Assembly (NCBI RefSeq): GCF_019345525.1
Contig: NZ_JAHKRA010000009.1
Span: 1-64,000, forward strand
Length of the DNA: 64,000 nucleotides
Origin: Flavobacterium sp. NKUCC04_CG
Lineage (GTDB): Bacteria > Bacteroidota > Bacteroidia > Flavobacteriales > Flavobacteriaceae
Direction: 5' to 3'
Under the pieces are notes generated by a model, which saw nothing but the letters and a program-made list of their open reading frames with translations, was not told where the DNA came from and did no database searches. Positions 17,700 through 26,440 of this stretch are shown here, piece after piece. The translations under genes and the position numbers were made by a program. Within the stretch, counting starts at the first letter, position 1. Each line of letters begins with the position of its first letter.

Positions 17700-17767
17700 T
17701 TAACAATTGTTATCGCAATTCTTGTTGCGGTGTTTCATCTTTGCTGTATCATTAAAATAGTTAAAAG

Positions 17768-18154
17768 ATGGAAACTACAGTTAAAGAAATGTTGCACGAT
17801 ATTATTGAAAATCCGGTGTTTGACGAAAAAGTAATCGATTGTTATTTTGCGTATAATTATATACAAATCGTAGATCACACTCACTTAAACCTCAAGCAGT
17901 TTAAAAGCCATATTCAAAAATTAAAATCTTTAATAGCTAGGGTGGAAGTGGAAGTTTTGAACTGTGCCTCTAATGATAAATCCGTTTTTACCAAGCACTT
18001 GGTTCGTTCGATATTAAAAGATGGATCGAAACACACTCATAAGGTTTTTGCTGAATTTGTAATAAAGGATGGAAAGATTGTGAAATGTGAAGAACTGACT
18101 TTTTTAATAGAGGGTTCTGAAGCGGGGAAAGATTTGGGGTCTGTTGTTATGTAA
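17768..18154 (+). CDS. NTF2/SnoaL-like small protein
   Basis: Protein of 128 residues with the layout of the NTF2-like cone fold: an N-terminal helix (METTVKEMLHDIIENP), a FKSHIQKLKSL helix, then beta strands (HKVFAEFVIKDGKIVKCEEL). Such proteins are small enzymes or ligand-binding proteins; no catalytic residue can be assigned. It follows the Crp/Fnr gene by 68 bp on the same strand and may be cotranscribed. A terminator follows at 18246. Confidence 0.65.
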   Translation: METTVKEMLHDIIENPVFDEKVIDCYFAYNYIQIVDHTHLNLKQFKSHIQKLKSLIARVEVEVLNCASNDKSVFTKHLVRSILKDGSKHTHKVFAEFVIKDGKIVKCEELTFLIEGSEAGKDLGSVVM

Positions 18155-18532
18155 AGCATGATGACATTGTAGTTATAGAACGGATTAAAAAAGCCTCTTA
18201 TTTCTGTCAAAAAAAAACTGTTGAAGAAGAATTAAATTATTTAAAAAAATGACTTGGCTTGATAAAAAACAAGTCATTTTTTTACTCACTAAGTATTATA
18301 AAGGTGTTTTAAGGTTAGAATATTTAGCTTTATTTAACGGGATTCTACCTTCGTTGTTAATAATTAGTTTTCTTAAAATACCAGTTAGGAGTTATTTAGA
18401 TTAGTAAAAGTTTTCAAAGTCAATTCCTTAAAATATTATCAGCGGAAATTAAAATTAAAATGAAGCATACCGCAGGGGGAGTGACTTGTTTTTCTTTTTC
18501 AAGTACTAGCTGATATTTAAATAAAAAAACAG
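18155..18532. other. Intergenic region, about 380 bp
   Basis: It contains the terminator at 18246-18280 and otherwise AT-rich sequence with no gene. ACCGCAGGGGGAGTGAC near 18470 faintly resembles the REP-like core at the window start. Confidence 0.45.
18246..18283 (+). terminator. Terminator after NTF2-like gene
   Basis: Stem AAAATGACTTG / CAAGTCATTTT with a 13-nt loop, followed by a T run. Confidence 0.82.
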
Positions 18533-18810
18533 ATGCAAGATTTTAACAGAACAACGCCTGTTGGTGCTGTGGCTTATTTTAGACATTGTATAAAATATGG
18601 GAATGTGAACGGAGCATTGAGTTGTTTTCATTCGGAAGCGGTTTATTTAGATGGAAGGGAATTAAGAGGTTTGGACGAGATTAAAACAGCCATACAAGCG
18701 ATTTGTGCCTTACAATTTCAAATTAGCGGAGCTACTCCCATATTACATTAATAGGTGATTTGGCGATGTAGATGGATCTCTGACCAATGAGCGGCACTAC
18801 TCCTGACGGG
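18533..18810 (+). pseudogene. Decayed SnoaL-like gene (paralog of 20644)
   Basis: The frame MQDFNRTTPVGAVAYFRHC... is closely related to the gene at 20644 but has a one-base deletion at ACTCCCATATTACATTAATAGG (about 18733-18754), after which it stops. DNA homology continues to about 18810, with further damage: the paralog's ATGTGG is ATGTAG and CTTTGG is CTCTGA. It therefore carries a frameshift and nonsense changes. It belonged to the SnoaL/NTF2-like family and arose by duplication. Confidence 0.8.
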
Positions 18811-18850
18811 TTGTCAATTGCGATTGATAGATTTTATATTGTAACTGCTG

Positions 18851-18892
18851 AAAGGTAGTAAGTGTACAGTTTGGGCACTTACTACCTTTTTG
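18851..18892. terminator. Terminator downstream of SnoaL-like remnant
   Basis: Stem AAAGGTAGTAAGTG / CACTTACTACCTTT with an 11-nt loop and a short T run. It is strong and nearly symmetric, and could also serve the minus-strand NmrA gene. Confidence 0.82.
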
Positions 18893-19009
18893 TTTAAAAG
18901 TATAATAGGTTTTATCAAGAGTATAGAACATTTTTTTACCCATTATTTATATATTGTTAAGGACATATTCGTACTACAATTCGACTGATATATAAGGGAA
19001 TACATCCAA

Positions 19010-19966
19010 TTAAAAAGTAATTTTTTGACCTTGCCAACCGCTTTGGTGAAGAAATTGTTCCCATGTAAGACTGTGTGGGTTGACTTTTCGGCTCCACTCT
19101 AAATCGCGTTCATTGCGAAAATAACCGTACTCAACGGCAAAAGTGGTCATTCCCAAAATTTCGCGTACTAAAATATCATTTGTTCTATATTCCGGAAAGT
19201 GATACAGCATTTCTTCTCGCGTACATGCAGCGCTATAGACTGCTTTTTTACCGGTAACTCGGACAAAAGTGTCTACCATTTCTTGAGGCGATATGAAATC
19301 TCCGATTACGGGTAGCGATTTACCGTTGTATTGATCGGGCTTGGATAGGATTTCCAGTACAGCTGGTCCTGTAGCGGTTAGGGGATCAACAAATGGTGCG
19401 CGAAAATCTTTTGGCAAATACATTGGAAATACAAGGGTATCGCCTTGAATACGGGGGGTATAGAACTCCAGTAGGTTTGTATAAAAAAAAGCCATATAAA
19501 TAAATGTACTTTTGATGGGCAGTGTTCGAATGTATTCTTCGATTTTGGCTTTATCTGTAAAATGAGGAGCAAATTTTTTTCCTTGCGAAATTTGATCTAC
19601 GTTTTCCAAACTGCTGAATATAATGTGTTTCACACCCGCTTCGACGGCCGCATCGGCCAATTGTTTACCCAGTTCTTGTTCGTGATCTTGAGGGGGAGCG
19701 ATGTTGGGTGTCATCAGAAAAACGCTGTCTGATCCACGAAAGGCTTCAACGAAATCATTTTTGTATCCCAAAGTAAGCGGTATGTCTAACAGCGATACTC
19801 CTTGTTTAGATAATTTAAGTGCCTCAGGCGAATCGAGACGTCGGGTAATACCTCGTAGGCGATATCCGCCGTTCTGTAATAAAGTTTGTGCGACACTACG
19901 CCCTTGTTTTCCTAAGATTCCGACAATCGTGATAAGCGGTCTGTCGGTGGTTGAAATTGTTTCCAT
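19010..19966 (-). CDS. NmrA-like NAD(P)-binding protein
   Basis: Protein of 318 residues of the atypical short-chain dehydrogenase NmrA/HSCARG group. The N-terminal Rossmann motif is IVGILGKQGRSVAQTLL (about 10-26). IIFSSLENVD (about 114) holds the substrate-side strand, but the catalytic YxxxK is not evident, as is usual for NmrA-type redox sensors. It is divergent from an HxlR regulator at 20054; NAD(P)-binding NmrA genes and HxlR genes are often paired this way, with the regulator controlling the enzyme gene. Confidence 0.85.
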   Translation of the reverse strand: METISTTDRPLITIVGILGKQGRSVAQTLLQNGGYRLRGITRRLDSPEALKLSKQGVSLLDIPLTLGYKNDFVEAFRGSDSVFLMTPNIAPPQDHEQELGKQLADAAVEAGVKHIIFSSLENVDQISQGKKFAPHFTDKAKIEEYIRTLPIKSTFIYMAFFYTNLLEFYTPRIQGDTLVFPMYLPKDFRAPFVDPLTATGPAVLEILSKPDQYNGKSLPVIGDFISPQEMVDTFVRVTGKKAVYSAACTREEMLYHFPEYRTNDILVREILGMTTFAVEYGYFRNERDLEWSRKVNPHSLTWEQFLHQSGWQGQKITF

Positions 19967-20053
19967 TTTTATTGTTTTAAAAAAAATTAATAACGATTGT
20001 TTTTATACTAACAAATGTATTTTTAGTAGCTTGCATTTACAATAACTATCTAA

Positions 20054-20455
20054 ATGGATAGGTTAAAAATAGTTAGGATGAAAACAGAGTGTATAGGTGA
20101 TGGTGTAAAACTAAAAGACAAAATTTATCCATGTACGGTAAGTCTTGCAATGGATTTGGTTGGAGGTAAGTGGAAGGCCGTAATTTTATATCATTTAAAA
20201 AATGGCGAAAAACGCTATACTGAACTTCGAAAAGAAATGCCGACCAGTACTGAAACGACCTTGAGTATACAGTTGAAACAATTAGAAAAAGACGGGCTGA
20301 TAGCGAGGAAAGTATTTGGAGAAAAACCTCCGATTAAGGTGGTTTACAAGCTAACGGAGTTTGGAAAAAGCTGTATTCCGGTTTTAGAAGCCATTACAAA
20401 TTGGGGAAATCAGGTCGTTTTGGAAAAGGGCGAATTTATAAGTGCCGATTTGTAA
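20054..20455 (+). CDS. HxlR-family transcriptional regulator
   Basis: Winged-helix regulator of 133 residues. The HxlR core is clear: CTVSLAMDLVGGKWKAVILY, then LRKEMPTSTETTLSIQLKQL and EKDGLIARKVF. Members sense aldehydes, quinones or other electrophiles, often through the conserved Cys near the start of the core, which is present here (PCTVSLAM). The ATG at 20054 could be replaced by the one at 20078 (MKTECIGDG). It is divergent from the NmrA-like gene, its likely target. Confidence 0.86.
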   Translation: MDRLKIVRMKTECIGDGVKLKDKIYPCTVSLAMDLVGGKWKAVILYHLKNGEKRYTELRKEMPTSTETTLSIQLKQLEKDGLIARKVFGEKPPIKVVYKLTEFGKSCIPVLEAITNWGNQVVLEKGEFISADL

Positions 20456-20643
20456 AAGTAAGCGTTAATTTCTAAAATCATCAAATCGAAAAAAGTTTTC
20501 GCCGCAACCTTGTGTTATAACAATTAAAATCTCCTATATTACTTATTCTGATTTTGGAACGTTCAAGACGCTACAGTTGCTTTTTATGCCATATTCTTAC
20601 AATATTTAAATTTTAAGTTTAATTTCGGGCAAAATAAAAAAAG

Positions 20644-21047
20644 ATGCAAGATTTCAACAGAACAACAGCGGTTGGTGCTGTAGCTTACTTTCGCAATTGT
20701 ATAAAAATTGGTGATGTAAGTTCAGCGCTGAGTTGCTTTCATCCGGAAGCGGTTTATATTGATAGAGATGGACAGGAATTAAGGGGGTTGGACCAGATTA
20801 AAAAAGCCATGCAGGCTATTTGTGCCTTAAAGTTTGATATTAGCGGAGCTACGCCACACATCACAATGGTAGGTGATTTGGCGATGTGGATGGATCTTTG
20901 GCAGATGAGCGGTACTACTCCAGATGGGCGTCCGATTCAGATGACGGGACACACCGCTTGTATTATGAAAAAGACCAAGTAGGAAATTGGTTGTGGTTGG
21001 TGGATAATCCTTTTGGTTCTGCGGTTTTAAAAGATGGTATACTATAA
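20644..21047 (+). pseudogene. SnoaL-like gene with late frameshift
   Basis: The open frame MQDFNRTTAVGAVAYFRNC... ends at 20982 (112 codons). Adding one base in the A5 run at 20968-20972 continues it as DQVGNWLWLVDNPFGSAVLK and a stop at 21047, giving the normal SnoaL-like length of about 134. The short form loses the last beta strands. This could be a true mutation, a phase-variable run or a sequencing error. WMDLWQMSGTTPDGRP is well conserved. The badly decayed paralog is at 18533. Confidence 0.7.
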
Positions 21048-21270
21048 TGTTTTTATCGTTTTCACTATTTCAGAAATTACTATTTCAACATTAAATATAA
21101 AGCAGTCTTTTATATATTGTAGAATAAGTTTAGGTTTAGCAAAAACAATTCCCACAGACGACTTTTGAGAAAAATAGGTATCCTACTTTTGGAGTGAATA
21201 GAGAAAATTGTGTGATGTCTGGGAATGACAACAATAGGACTTCCAATGTAACTAAAATCAAAATTGAACC

Positions 21271-21987
21271 ATGAGTATATTCACGTATCACCTCGTTAAA
21301 ACTTCCTATTTATCTGCTTTAAAGGCAGTTTTATTTCCGCTTAGATCTGTAAATACTCCGGGGTTAATACATGCTGAAATCATGACCTCTATGGTGTTGG
21401 GCTCTGCAATCTTTGTACCCTCACGTTTATTGGGAAAAGAAATAGCGGTGTTCGCTCAGTGGGAGCGTGAGGAAGCACTTGAATACTTTCTGGAAAATCA
21501 TCCTTTTGGCAGAATATTAGATAAAGGCTGGCATACCAGGCTAGTTTTTATGCGGCAATGGGGTAACATAAGCGGATTTAAAATTGATGAGGAGCCAATG
21601 GAAATGCATCTTTTGAATAGTCCAGTTGTTGCGATTACCCTTGCGCGCATGAAATTATGGGCACTCCCTAGATTCTTGTATTGGGGACGACCTGTAGAGA
21701 AGTTAGTTCGCGACCATCCTGAAACCTTATTGTCTTCAGCATCGATACGATTACCTCGAACAATCTCGACATTTTCAATTTGGACATCGCAAAAAGCTAT
21801 GACCGATATGGTTCACGGACACAGTGCTGTTCCTCGACCAAAAAGGCATATCGATGCCATGAAAGAGAGAAATCGTAAAGATTTTCATTTCGAGTTTACT
21901 ACTTTGCGTTTTAAACCCCTTGGCGAGTTTGGATCTTGGAATGGACAAAACAATATCATCCCTAATTTGACAAGCCCAGTACTATGA
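21271..21987 (+). CDS. Spheroidene monooxygenase (CrtA)-like protein
   Basis: Protein of 238 residues resembling CrtA-like monooxygenases: an N-terminal segment with PGLIHAEIMTSMVLGSAIFV, the SIWTSQKAMTDMVHGHSAV motif (about 168-186) with a conserved His pair, and FTTLRFKPLGEFGSW near the end. CrtA oxygenates carotenoids at C-2; here no carotenoid genes adjoin, so the substrate is open. It overlaps the next gene by 4 nt (ATGA) and is presumably translated with it. Confidence 0.6.
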   Translation: MSIFTYHLVKTSYLSALKAVLFPLRSVNTPGLIHAEIMTSMVLGSAIFVPSRLLGKEIAVFAQWEREEALEYFLENHPFGRILDKGWHTRLVFMRQWGNISGFKIDEEPMEMHLLNSPVVAITLARMKLWALPRFLYWGRPVEKLVRDHPETLLSSASIRLPRTISTFSIWTSQKAMTDMVHGHSAVPRPKRHIDAMKERNRKDFHFEFTTLRFKPLGEFGSWNGQNNIIPNLTSPVL

Positions 21988-22862
21988 ATTTAGCACATCC
22001 GATGCAGCAATTTCAGGATTGGTTTACACAACAATGGGTCATTTTGTGGGGAACAAAGGTTAACCCCATGGATTATCCGTGGTTAATCGCGCCCTTTGGA
22101 AATAAAAACGGTATCGGTGAAGATTTTATCCATCAATTAGCAGCAAAAGAAAACCTAATCGTTCAAAGGAATCTTCGATCGCAAGGTTTAATACAGTCCA
22201 TAGATGAACTAAACCTTTCTGAAGGGGCATGGAATAAATTGTCTAAACAAGTCATTGATTTCTATGAAAACACTTCTGATTACCAGCTGCGTCTGACTGT
22301 AAAATGGAATCCCTTTTTTAAATTTCCAGGCATTTTGGTAAACAGACTTTTTAGTCATCGAATCAGCCAATTAAGCATTCCAATTCAGAACAATATACAT
22401 GCGGAATCATTAAAAAGTGAAATTATTACACTTGTGAATCCAACGACCCAGAGTGTACAATATACCATTTGGCTTCGAATGGATCCGGTAACTAATCGGG
22501 TGATGTATTCGGGTATCTATGGTACTTGTGTTTTGCCTTCTGGTCAAAGTTGTATCAAGGCTGTTTTTCCATTGCCCTATGGTAATGCAACTGTGATTAT
22601 GGAACCTAGTGTTGGTGATAGAGGCGAATTGATTTTAACTTCTTCAGGCAAAAAAATAGGTGATGCTGGTTTTTATTTTCAACTAAACGATTCCAAAGGA
22701 AATCATTGGACTCAGTTTATACGTTCTTTTCGTGATACGCTGGTTGTAATTGCAAGCGAGGAAGTAGTCACTGCAGAACAAACGCTCACCCTATGGAAAT
22801 GCAAGGTGGTGCAGTTGGGTTATATGATTGAGAAAAAAAAGCAAACCGTATTAAATAAATAA
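21984..22862 (+). CDS. Hypothetical protein, coupled to CrtA-like gene
   Basis: Protein of 292 residues that I do not recognise. It has no signal peptide. The N-terminal half has helical, tryptophan-rich segments (QQFQDWFTQQWVILWG, then NPMDYPWLIAPFGN) and the C-terminal half is beta-rich (GDRGELILTSSGKKIGDAGF). Its start overlaps the stop of the CrtA-like gene by 4 nt, so the two are probably made together and may act in one pathway. Confidence 0.55.
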   Translation: MNLAHPMQQFQDWFTQQWVILWGTKVNPMDYPWLIAPFGNKNGIGEDFIHQLAAKENLIVQRNLRSQGLIQSIDELNLSEGAWNKLSKQVIDFYENTSDYQLRLTVKWNPFFKFPGILVNRLFSHRISQLSIPIQNNIHAESLKSEIITLVNPTTQSVQYTIWLRMDPVTNRVMYSGIYGTCVLPSGQSCIKAVFPLPYGNATVIMEPSVGDRGELILTSSGKKIGDAGFYFQLNDSKGNHWTQFIRSFRDTLVVIASEEVVTAEQTLTLWKCKVVQLGYMIEKKKQTVLNK

Positions 22863-23063
22863 TTTTTATTATTGACAAGAATTGTTATACTTTTTCAATA
22901 AGAAATAAGATTTGACTAAATTGAAGACGATATAGCTGTTTTTAAAAGTTGAAAAGTAAGAGATTTTATAGATTAGAAAACAATTAAAAAAGTAGAAAGA
23001 TTCTATTGCAAATGCATTCAAATTTATAAGGTATAGAAAAACGATTAATTATAAAATCATAGA

Positions 23064-23681
23064 ATGAAATCTATAATATTGACATCTAATGTAATTTTAG
23101 CATCTATGGTGCTTTTGTCATGTGAAAGTGGTGCTGACAAAGCCCAGAGCCAATGCGAATCTATGTATCAAATAATAATTAATGAAAACGATAAACACAT
23201 ATCCTATTTATCGGAAAATATTAAGATTAAGATTGATGAAAATAGAAATAACCAAAATGTAATTATCTATAATAGTTTGACAAATGATTATTTAGATTAC
23301 TTGTCTGAGATTGAAGCAGCAATTATTAAGGGAGGAACTGCAATTTTTTTTGATGAGTATGAGTATTCTAGTGTAGGTAAAGAATTTGAAGTTAAAGCTA
23401 AATTGTATAAAAGTGAAATAGAAAAGCTTTCGAGTTCGGTTAATTTCAAAAAGAGACTTAATTTGCTATTAAACACCAATAGTATTCAAATTCCAGATGA
23501 TCCGATGATACTAGCTGAAAACAATGAAAATGGCAGAACTGTCGTTGGCAAAGTTTACGCTTTTTATTTAGATTATTATTTTAGAGGTTTTTCTAAATCT
23601 CAATCTTTAGCATTCATAAACAATAAAAAGCGAGCTATTTTAGAGTTGGAAAATGAATTTCTATTAAATTTCTGTAAATAA
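23064..23681 (+). CDS. Putative lipoprotein
   Basis: Protein of 205 residues with a lipoprotein signal peptide (MKSIILTSNVILASMVLLSC; lipid-bearing Cys at residue 20). The mature part is mostly helical and charged, with SLTNDYLDYLSEIEAAIIKG and a long KLYKSEIEKLSSSVNFKKR segment. The helical part faintly recalls the N-terminal domain of the gliding protein GldM, but this is not enough to assign it. It stands alone, 200 bp after the previous gene. Confidence 0.55.
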   Translation: MKSIILTSNVILASMVLLSCESGADKAQSQCESMYQIIINENDKHISYLSENIKIKIDENRNNQNVIIYNSLTNDYLDYLSEIEAAIIKGGTAIFFDEYEYSSVGKEFEVKAKLYKSEIEKLSSSVNFKKRLNLLLNTNSIQIPDDPMILAENNENGRTVVGKVYAFYLDYYFRGFSKSQSLAFINNKKRAILELENEFLLNFCK

Positions 23682-23813
23682 ATGCACTGAGGTATAAGGT
23701 TGTAGTAAAAAGCTGCTTATCTGTACCTCATAATCAAGTTATATTAAATATCATTACTCCAAAAACAGGGACAACACGAACCGATTTCCCCGTGTTTTTA
23801 AAAATCAAAGCAA

Positions 23814-24487
23814 GTGAATAAAATTTATATTTTAAGCGGCTTAGGTGTCGATAGAAGAGTCTTTGATAGCATTGATTTTGGAGATCTTGACCCAGAATTT
23901 ATCGATTGGATAGAACCGATTTATAGCGAATCATTGGCTGATTATGCTAAAAGAATCGTACAATTAATTCCAGATAAGAATCCTATTCTAATTGGTTTGT
24001 CCTTTGGCGGAATGGTTGCCATAGAAATTTCTAAAATCATCCAAACGGAGAAACTAATCTTAATCGCTTCTGCAAAAACCAAATACGAACTCCCTTTACT
24101 TTATCGAATTGCAGGAATTTTGAAATTGAACAAGTTAATTCCCACTTTTTTTTAAAACAGCAAAACTTTATAACGAATTGGTTTTTTGGAGTTACTACAA
24201 CGAAAGACAGACAATTGTTAAGGACCATTTTACTAGAGACGAATCCTCGTTTTTTAAAGTGGGCAATTCATGAAATAGCCAATTGGAACAACGAGTTTGT
24301 GCCTAATAATTACATTCATATTCATGGAAATGCAGACAAAATAATTCCGATTAAAAATGTAAAACACGATTTTCTAATTGAAGGTGGAGGTCATTTTATG
24401 ACCGTAAATAAAGCTAAGCAAATTGAAAAAATACTTCTTAATAATTTGCGTGAAATCCGTGAAAAGAAAACTGAGCGAAATTTTTAA
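23814..24487 (+). pseudogene. Alpha/beta hydrolase gene split at a T8 run
   Basis: The first frame (GTG 23814 to TAA 24155) carries the N-terminal half of an alpha/beta hydrolase: YILSGLGVDRRVFDS and the nucleophile elbow GLSFGGMVAIE. It ends just after the T8 run at 24146-24153. One extra T would continue it as LKQQNFITNWFFGVTTTKD into the second frame (through 24487), which holds WAIHEIANWNNE, the IHGNADKIIP Asp and the catalytic-His region EGGGHFMTVNKA. So both halves of the triad survive, separated by one base. It is either a recent pseudogene or a slippage-controlled gene. Confidence 0.75.
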
Positions 24488-24614
24488 AATAGTTGAAAAA
24501 AAAAGTCATAGACACTATTACTTCAATGTTGAATAATACGCTATATTGCAAATCTCAGGAGCATACATAACACTAGTGAAAAAGAGTATAATATGGAGAT
24601 AAAAAGTATAGAAT

Positions 24615-25055
24615 ATGACTGTTGATTTTGTAAAACCAACAGTCATATTTTCAATTGTAGGATTTTTCATTCCTGGATTTACAGCTATAGCAATTTTAGC
24701 AGTTCAGATGTTTTTAAATGGTTTAGGCGTAGAATGTACTATTGCTTTTGAGCTGATTTGGATATTGTCAAGTATTGGTGCGTTATTGCTGCCTTTTCTG
24801 TTTTATAGATATTTAAAATGGTTGCCGCTTGAAAAATTAAAAACATTACCCATATTGCTGACGATTTTTAATGCATTAGAATATGTTCTAATTCAATCGA
24901 GTTTGATTCCAGTGTTTACAAATGCACAAAGTCTCTGCTATGGAAATGGAGGCCAAAATGGACTTGAATTGGTTTTTACGGCGTGGATAGGATTACCAAT
25001 TTTAATTTTATTAAGCTTTTTATACAACCAAATTCTTAAAAACAGAATTTTTTAG
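24615..25055 (+). CDS. Hypothetical four-helix membrane protein
   Basis: Integral membrane protein of 146 residues with four predicted transmembrane helices (about 8-32, 43-64, 78-96 and 118-139). A short loop includes LCYGNGGQNG before the last helix. No family recognised. It is flanked by the broken hydrolase gene and the XRE/SymE-like module. Confidence 0.5.
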   Translation: MTVDFVKPTVIFSIVGFFIPGFTAIAILAVQMFLNGLGVECTIAFELIWILSSIGALLLPFLFYRYLKWLPLEKLKTLPILLTIFNALEYVLIQSSLIPVFTNAQSLCYGNGGQNGLELVFTAWIGLPILILLSFLYNQILKNRIF

Positions 25056-25284
25056 TTGGCACGAGATTGTGCCGCGAAAACATCAGTTCGATAAAGAAAT
25101 AGATATAAGGTTTTAAAGACAAGTTGTATATAAAATGAAAATACCGACAATACACGGATATATTGAAAGAAGAATTTTAATAAACTTCATCGCAGATTCC
25201 AAAGTTATTGAGCAAATTGTGCCGCTACCTTTTCGATCTAAAATTTAAAAAGGAAAAGACATGGTAGGAATCTGTTTAATCCGA

Positions 25285-25500
25285 CTAAAAATCAACTAAT
25301 TTAGATAACGAAATTTCCAAGGCATTGGCAACTTCCAACAAAGTATAAAGTGTTGGGTTGACTTTGCCATTTTCGAGCTTTTCGATTGCCTGACGGTCTT
25401 TGTTGCATGCTCGCGCTAAATCAGACTGAGTCCAACCACGCTGTTCTCGTAGTTTTACGATTTGCTTGCCCAATTCCAACTTTAGTTTTTCTCTTGTCAT
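25285..25500 (-). CDS. XRE-family HTH regulator (71 aa)
   Basis: A minimal XRE helix-turn-helix protein of 71 residues, nearly all DNA-binding domain (LREQRGWTQSDLARACNKDR, then IEKLENGKVNPTLYTLLEVA). It is divergent from an intact SymE-like gene; an 8-bp inverted repeat in the 88-bp gap to that gene's start is a likely operator. This repeats the XRE/SymE layout at 12605-13411, with a different XRE subtype lacking the coiled-coil tail. Confidence 0.85.
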   Translation of the reverse strand: MTREKLKLELGKQIVKLREQRGWTQSDLARACNKDRQAIEKLENGKVNPTLYTLLEVANALEISLSKLVDF

Positions 25501-25505
25501 ATATC

Positions 25506-25531
25506 AAATGTCATATTATTAGCTGACATTT
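25506..25531. promoter_or_regulatory. Inverted repeat, candidate operator of XRE/SymE module
   Basis: Perfect 8-bp arms AAATGTCA (25506-25513) and TGACATTT (25524-25531), with a further TGTCATA half-site at 25534-25540. It lies just upstream of the XRE start and between the divergent genes, so it can control both. Confidence 0.6.
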
Positions 25532-25568
25532 TTGTCATATAAAAATACGACATTGTGATTTTTTAATT

Positions 25569-25576
25569 TATATTTG
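25569..25576 (+). promoter_or_regulatory. -7 element of SymE-like gene
   Basis: TATATTTG matches TAnnTTTG. Its place (transcript start near 25582) rules out the TTG at 25574 as start codon and supports the ATG at 25589 or 25595. No TTG occurs at the normal -33 distance. Confidence 0.5.
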
Positions 25577-25588
25577 TCGTATAACTGT

Positions 25589-25783
25589 ATGACAATGAGG
25601 GATTTTAGAAAACTTAAAATTTATACGAAATACCAATCAAGATCTAACGGGTTGACCTCGATACCAGAAATTAGACTGGAGGGAAAATGGCTGGAAAAGC
25701 TTGGTTTTAAACAAGGATTGATGGTTAATATCGAACAAAGACAAAATAAACTAATCATCACGATTGACAAAGAAAGTAAATAA
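25589..25783 (+). CDS. SymE-like toxin
   Basis: Small protein of 64 residues (MTMRDFRKLKIYTKYQ...). The SymE core is complete: SIPEIRLEGKWLEKLGFKQG followed by a short strand-rich end (VNIEQRQNKLIITIDKE). SymE proteins have an AbrB-like fold and in Escherichia coli act as an RNA-degrading or nucleoid-binding toxin controlled by an antisense RNA. Here a divergent XRE regulator takes the obvious control position. I see no antisense-RNA promoter, but cannot exclude one. The start was chosen from the -7 element at 25569. Confidence 0.75.
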   Translation: MTMRDFRKLKIYTKYQSRSNGLTSIPEIRLEGKWLEKLGFKQGLMVNIEQRQNKLIITIDKESK

Positions 25784-25790
25784 GTCCTAT

Positions 25791-26217
25791 TTAAAACAAG
25801 GTTTTATTCAAATAATGTGTCGCGTGTCCCTTTGGTCTATGCTCTAAAGTGGCGAGTAGTTTATAACCGTTTTTCTCGTAAAAGGGTTTGGCTTGCCAAC
25901 TGGTGGTTTGTAACAGGGCCTTTTCACAGTGATTTTGTCGTGCAGAGTTTTCGGCTGTTTCTACCACTAGCTTACCGATTCCTTGATTCCGACAGGCTTC
26001 AGGCAACCATAATAACTCGATGTGTAACCTAATCCAATAAGAACTGGCTCTAATGCCTCCTTTCATTTCATCCGCATCGACTTTAGCGAATACAAAAAAG
26101 CGTACTTCCGCGTCATCCGGCTCAAGTTCTGGTGCTTGTTTTATTAAAATCAGTGATTCCTTGGCTGATAATTTTGGTATCGGCTTGCTGTCGAGTAGTG
26201 ATTACTTCAATAATCAT
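25791..26217 (-). pseudogene. GNAT acetyltransferase gene with one-base frameshift
   Basis: Read from the ATG at 26217, the first frame gives MIIEVITTRQQADTK...GITDFNK and stops. Removing one A from the A4 run near 26137-26140 continues it as QAPELEPDDAEVRFFVFAKV and then into the open downstream frame with the acetyl-CoA loop PEACRNQGIGKLVVETAEN and FYEKNGYKLL. The joined product would be about 141 residues, normal for the family. The C-terminal frame alone (from 26066) lacks the first strands. So it is broken or mis-sequenced. It converges on the SymE-like gene with 8 bp between their ends. Confidence 0.72.
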
Positions 26218-26440
26218 CCTTTTGTTATTAGTGTGATTTTTTCTTAAAGATACGGAAGCGCATCGCCGACACTTAAATTGAATTTGTATACTTTTAATAA
26301 AAATGAATACCATTGATACTAATGAGGCGATTATAAGATCGTTAGTATAACAGGTGTAACTAAAATACAAATGCTTATATTAGTCGTATTGCAAGGGTAA
26401 CAATAGCGATAAAACATGCAACATAACAATGTAAAAAATT

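Noticed and set aside
18468..18484. Sixth REP-like palindrome
   Set aside because: The resemblance to the ACCCC-N3-GGGGT core is partial and the dyad is lost.
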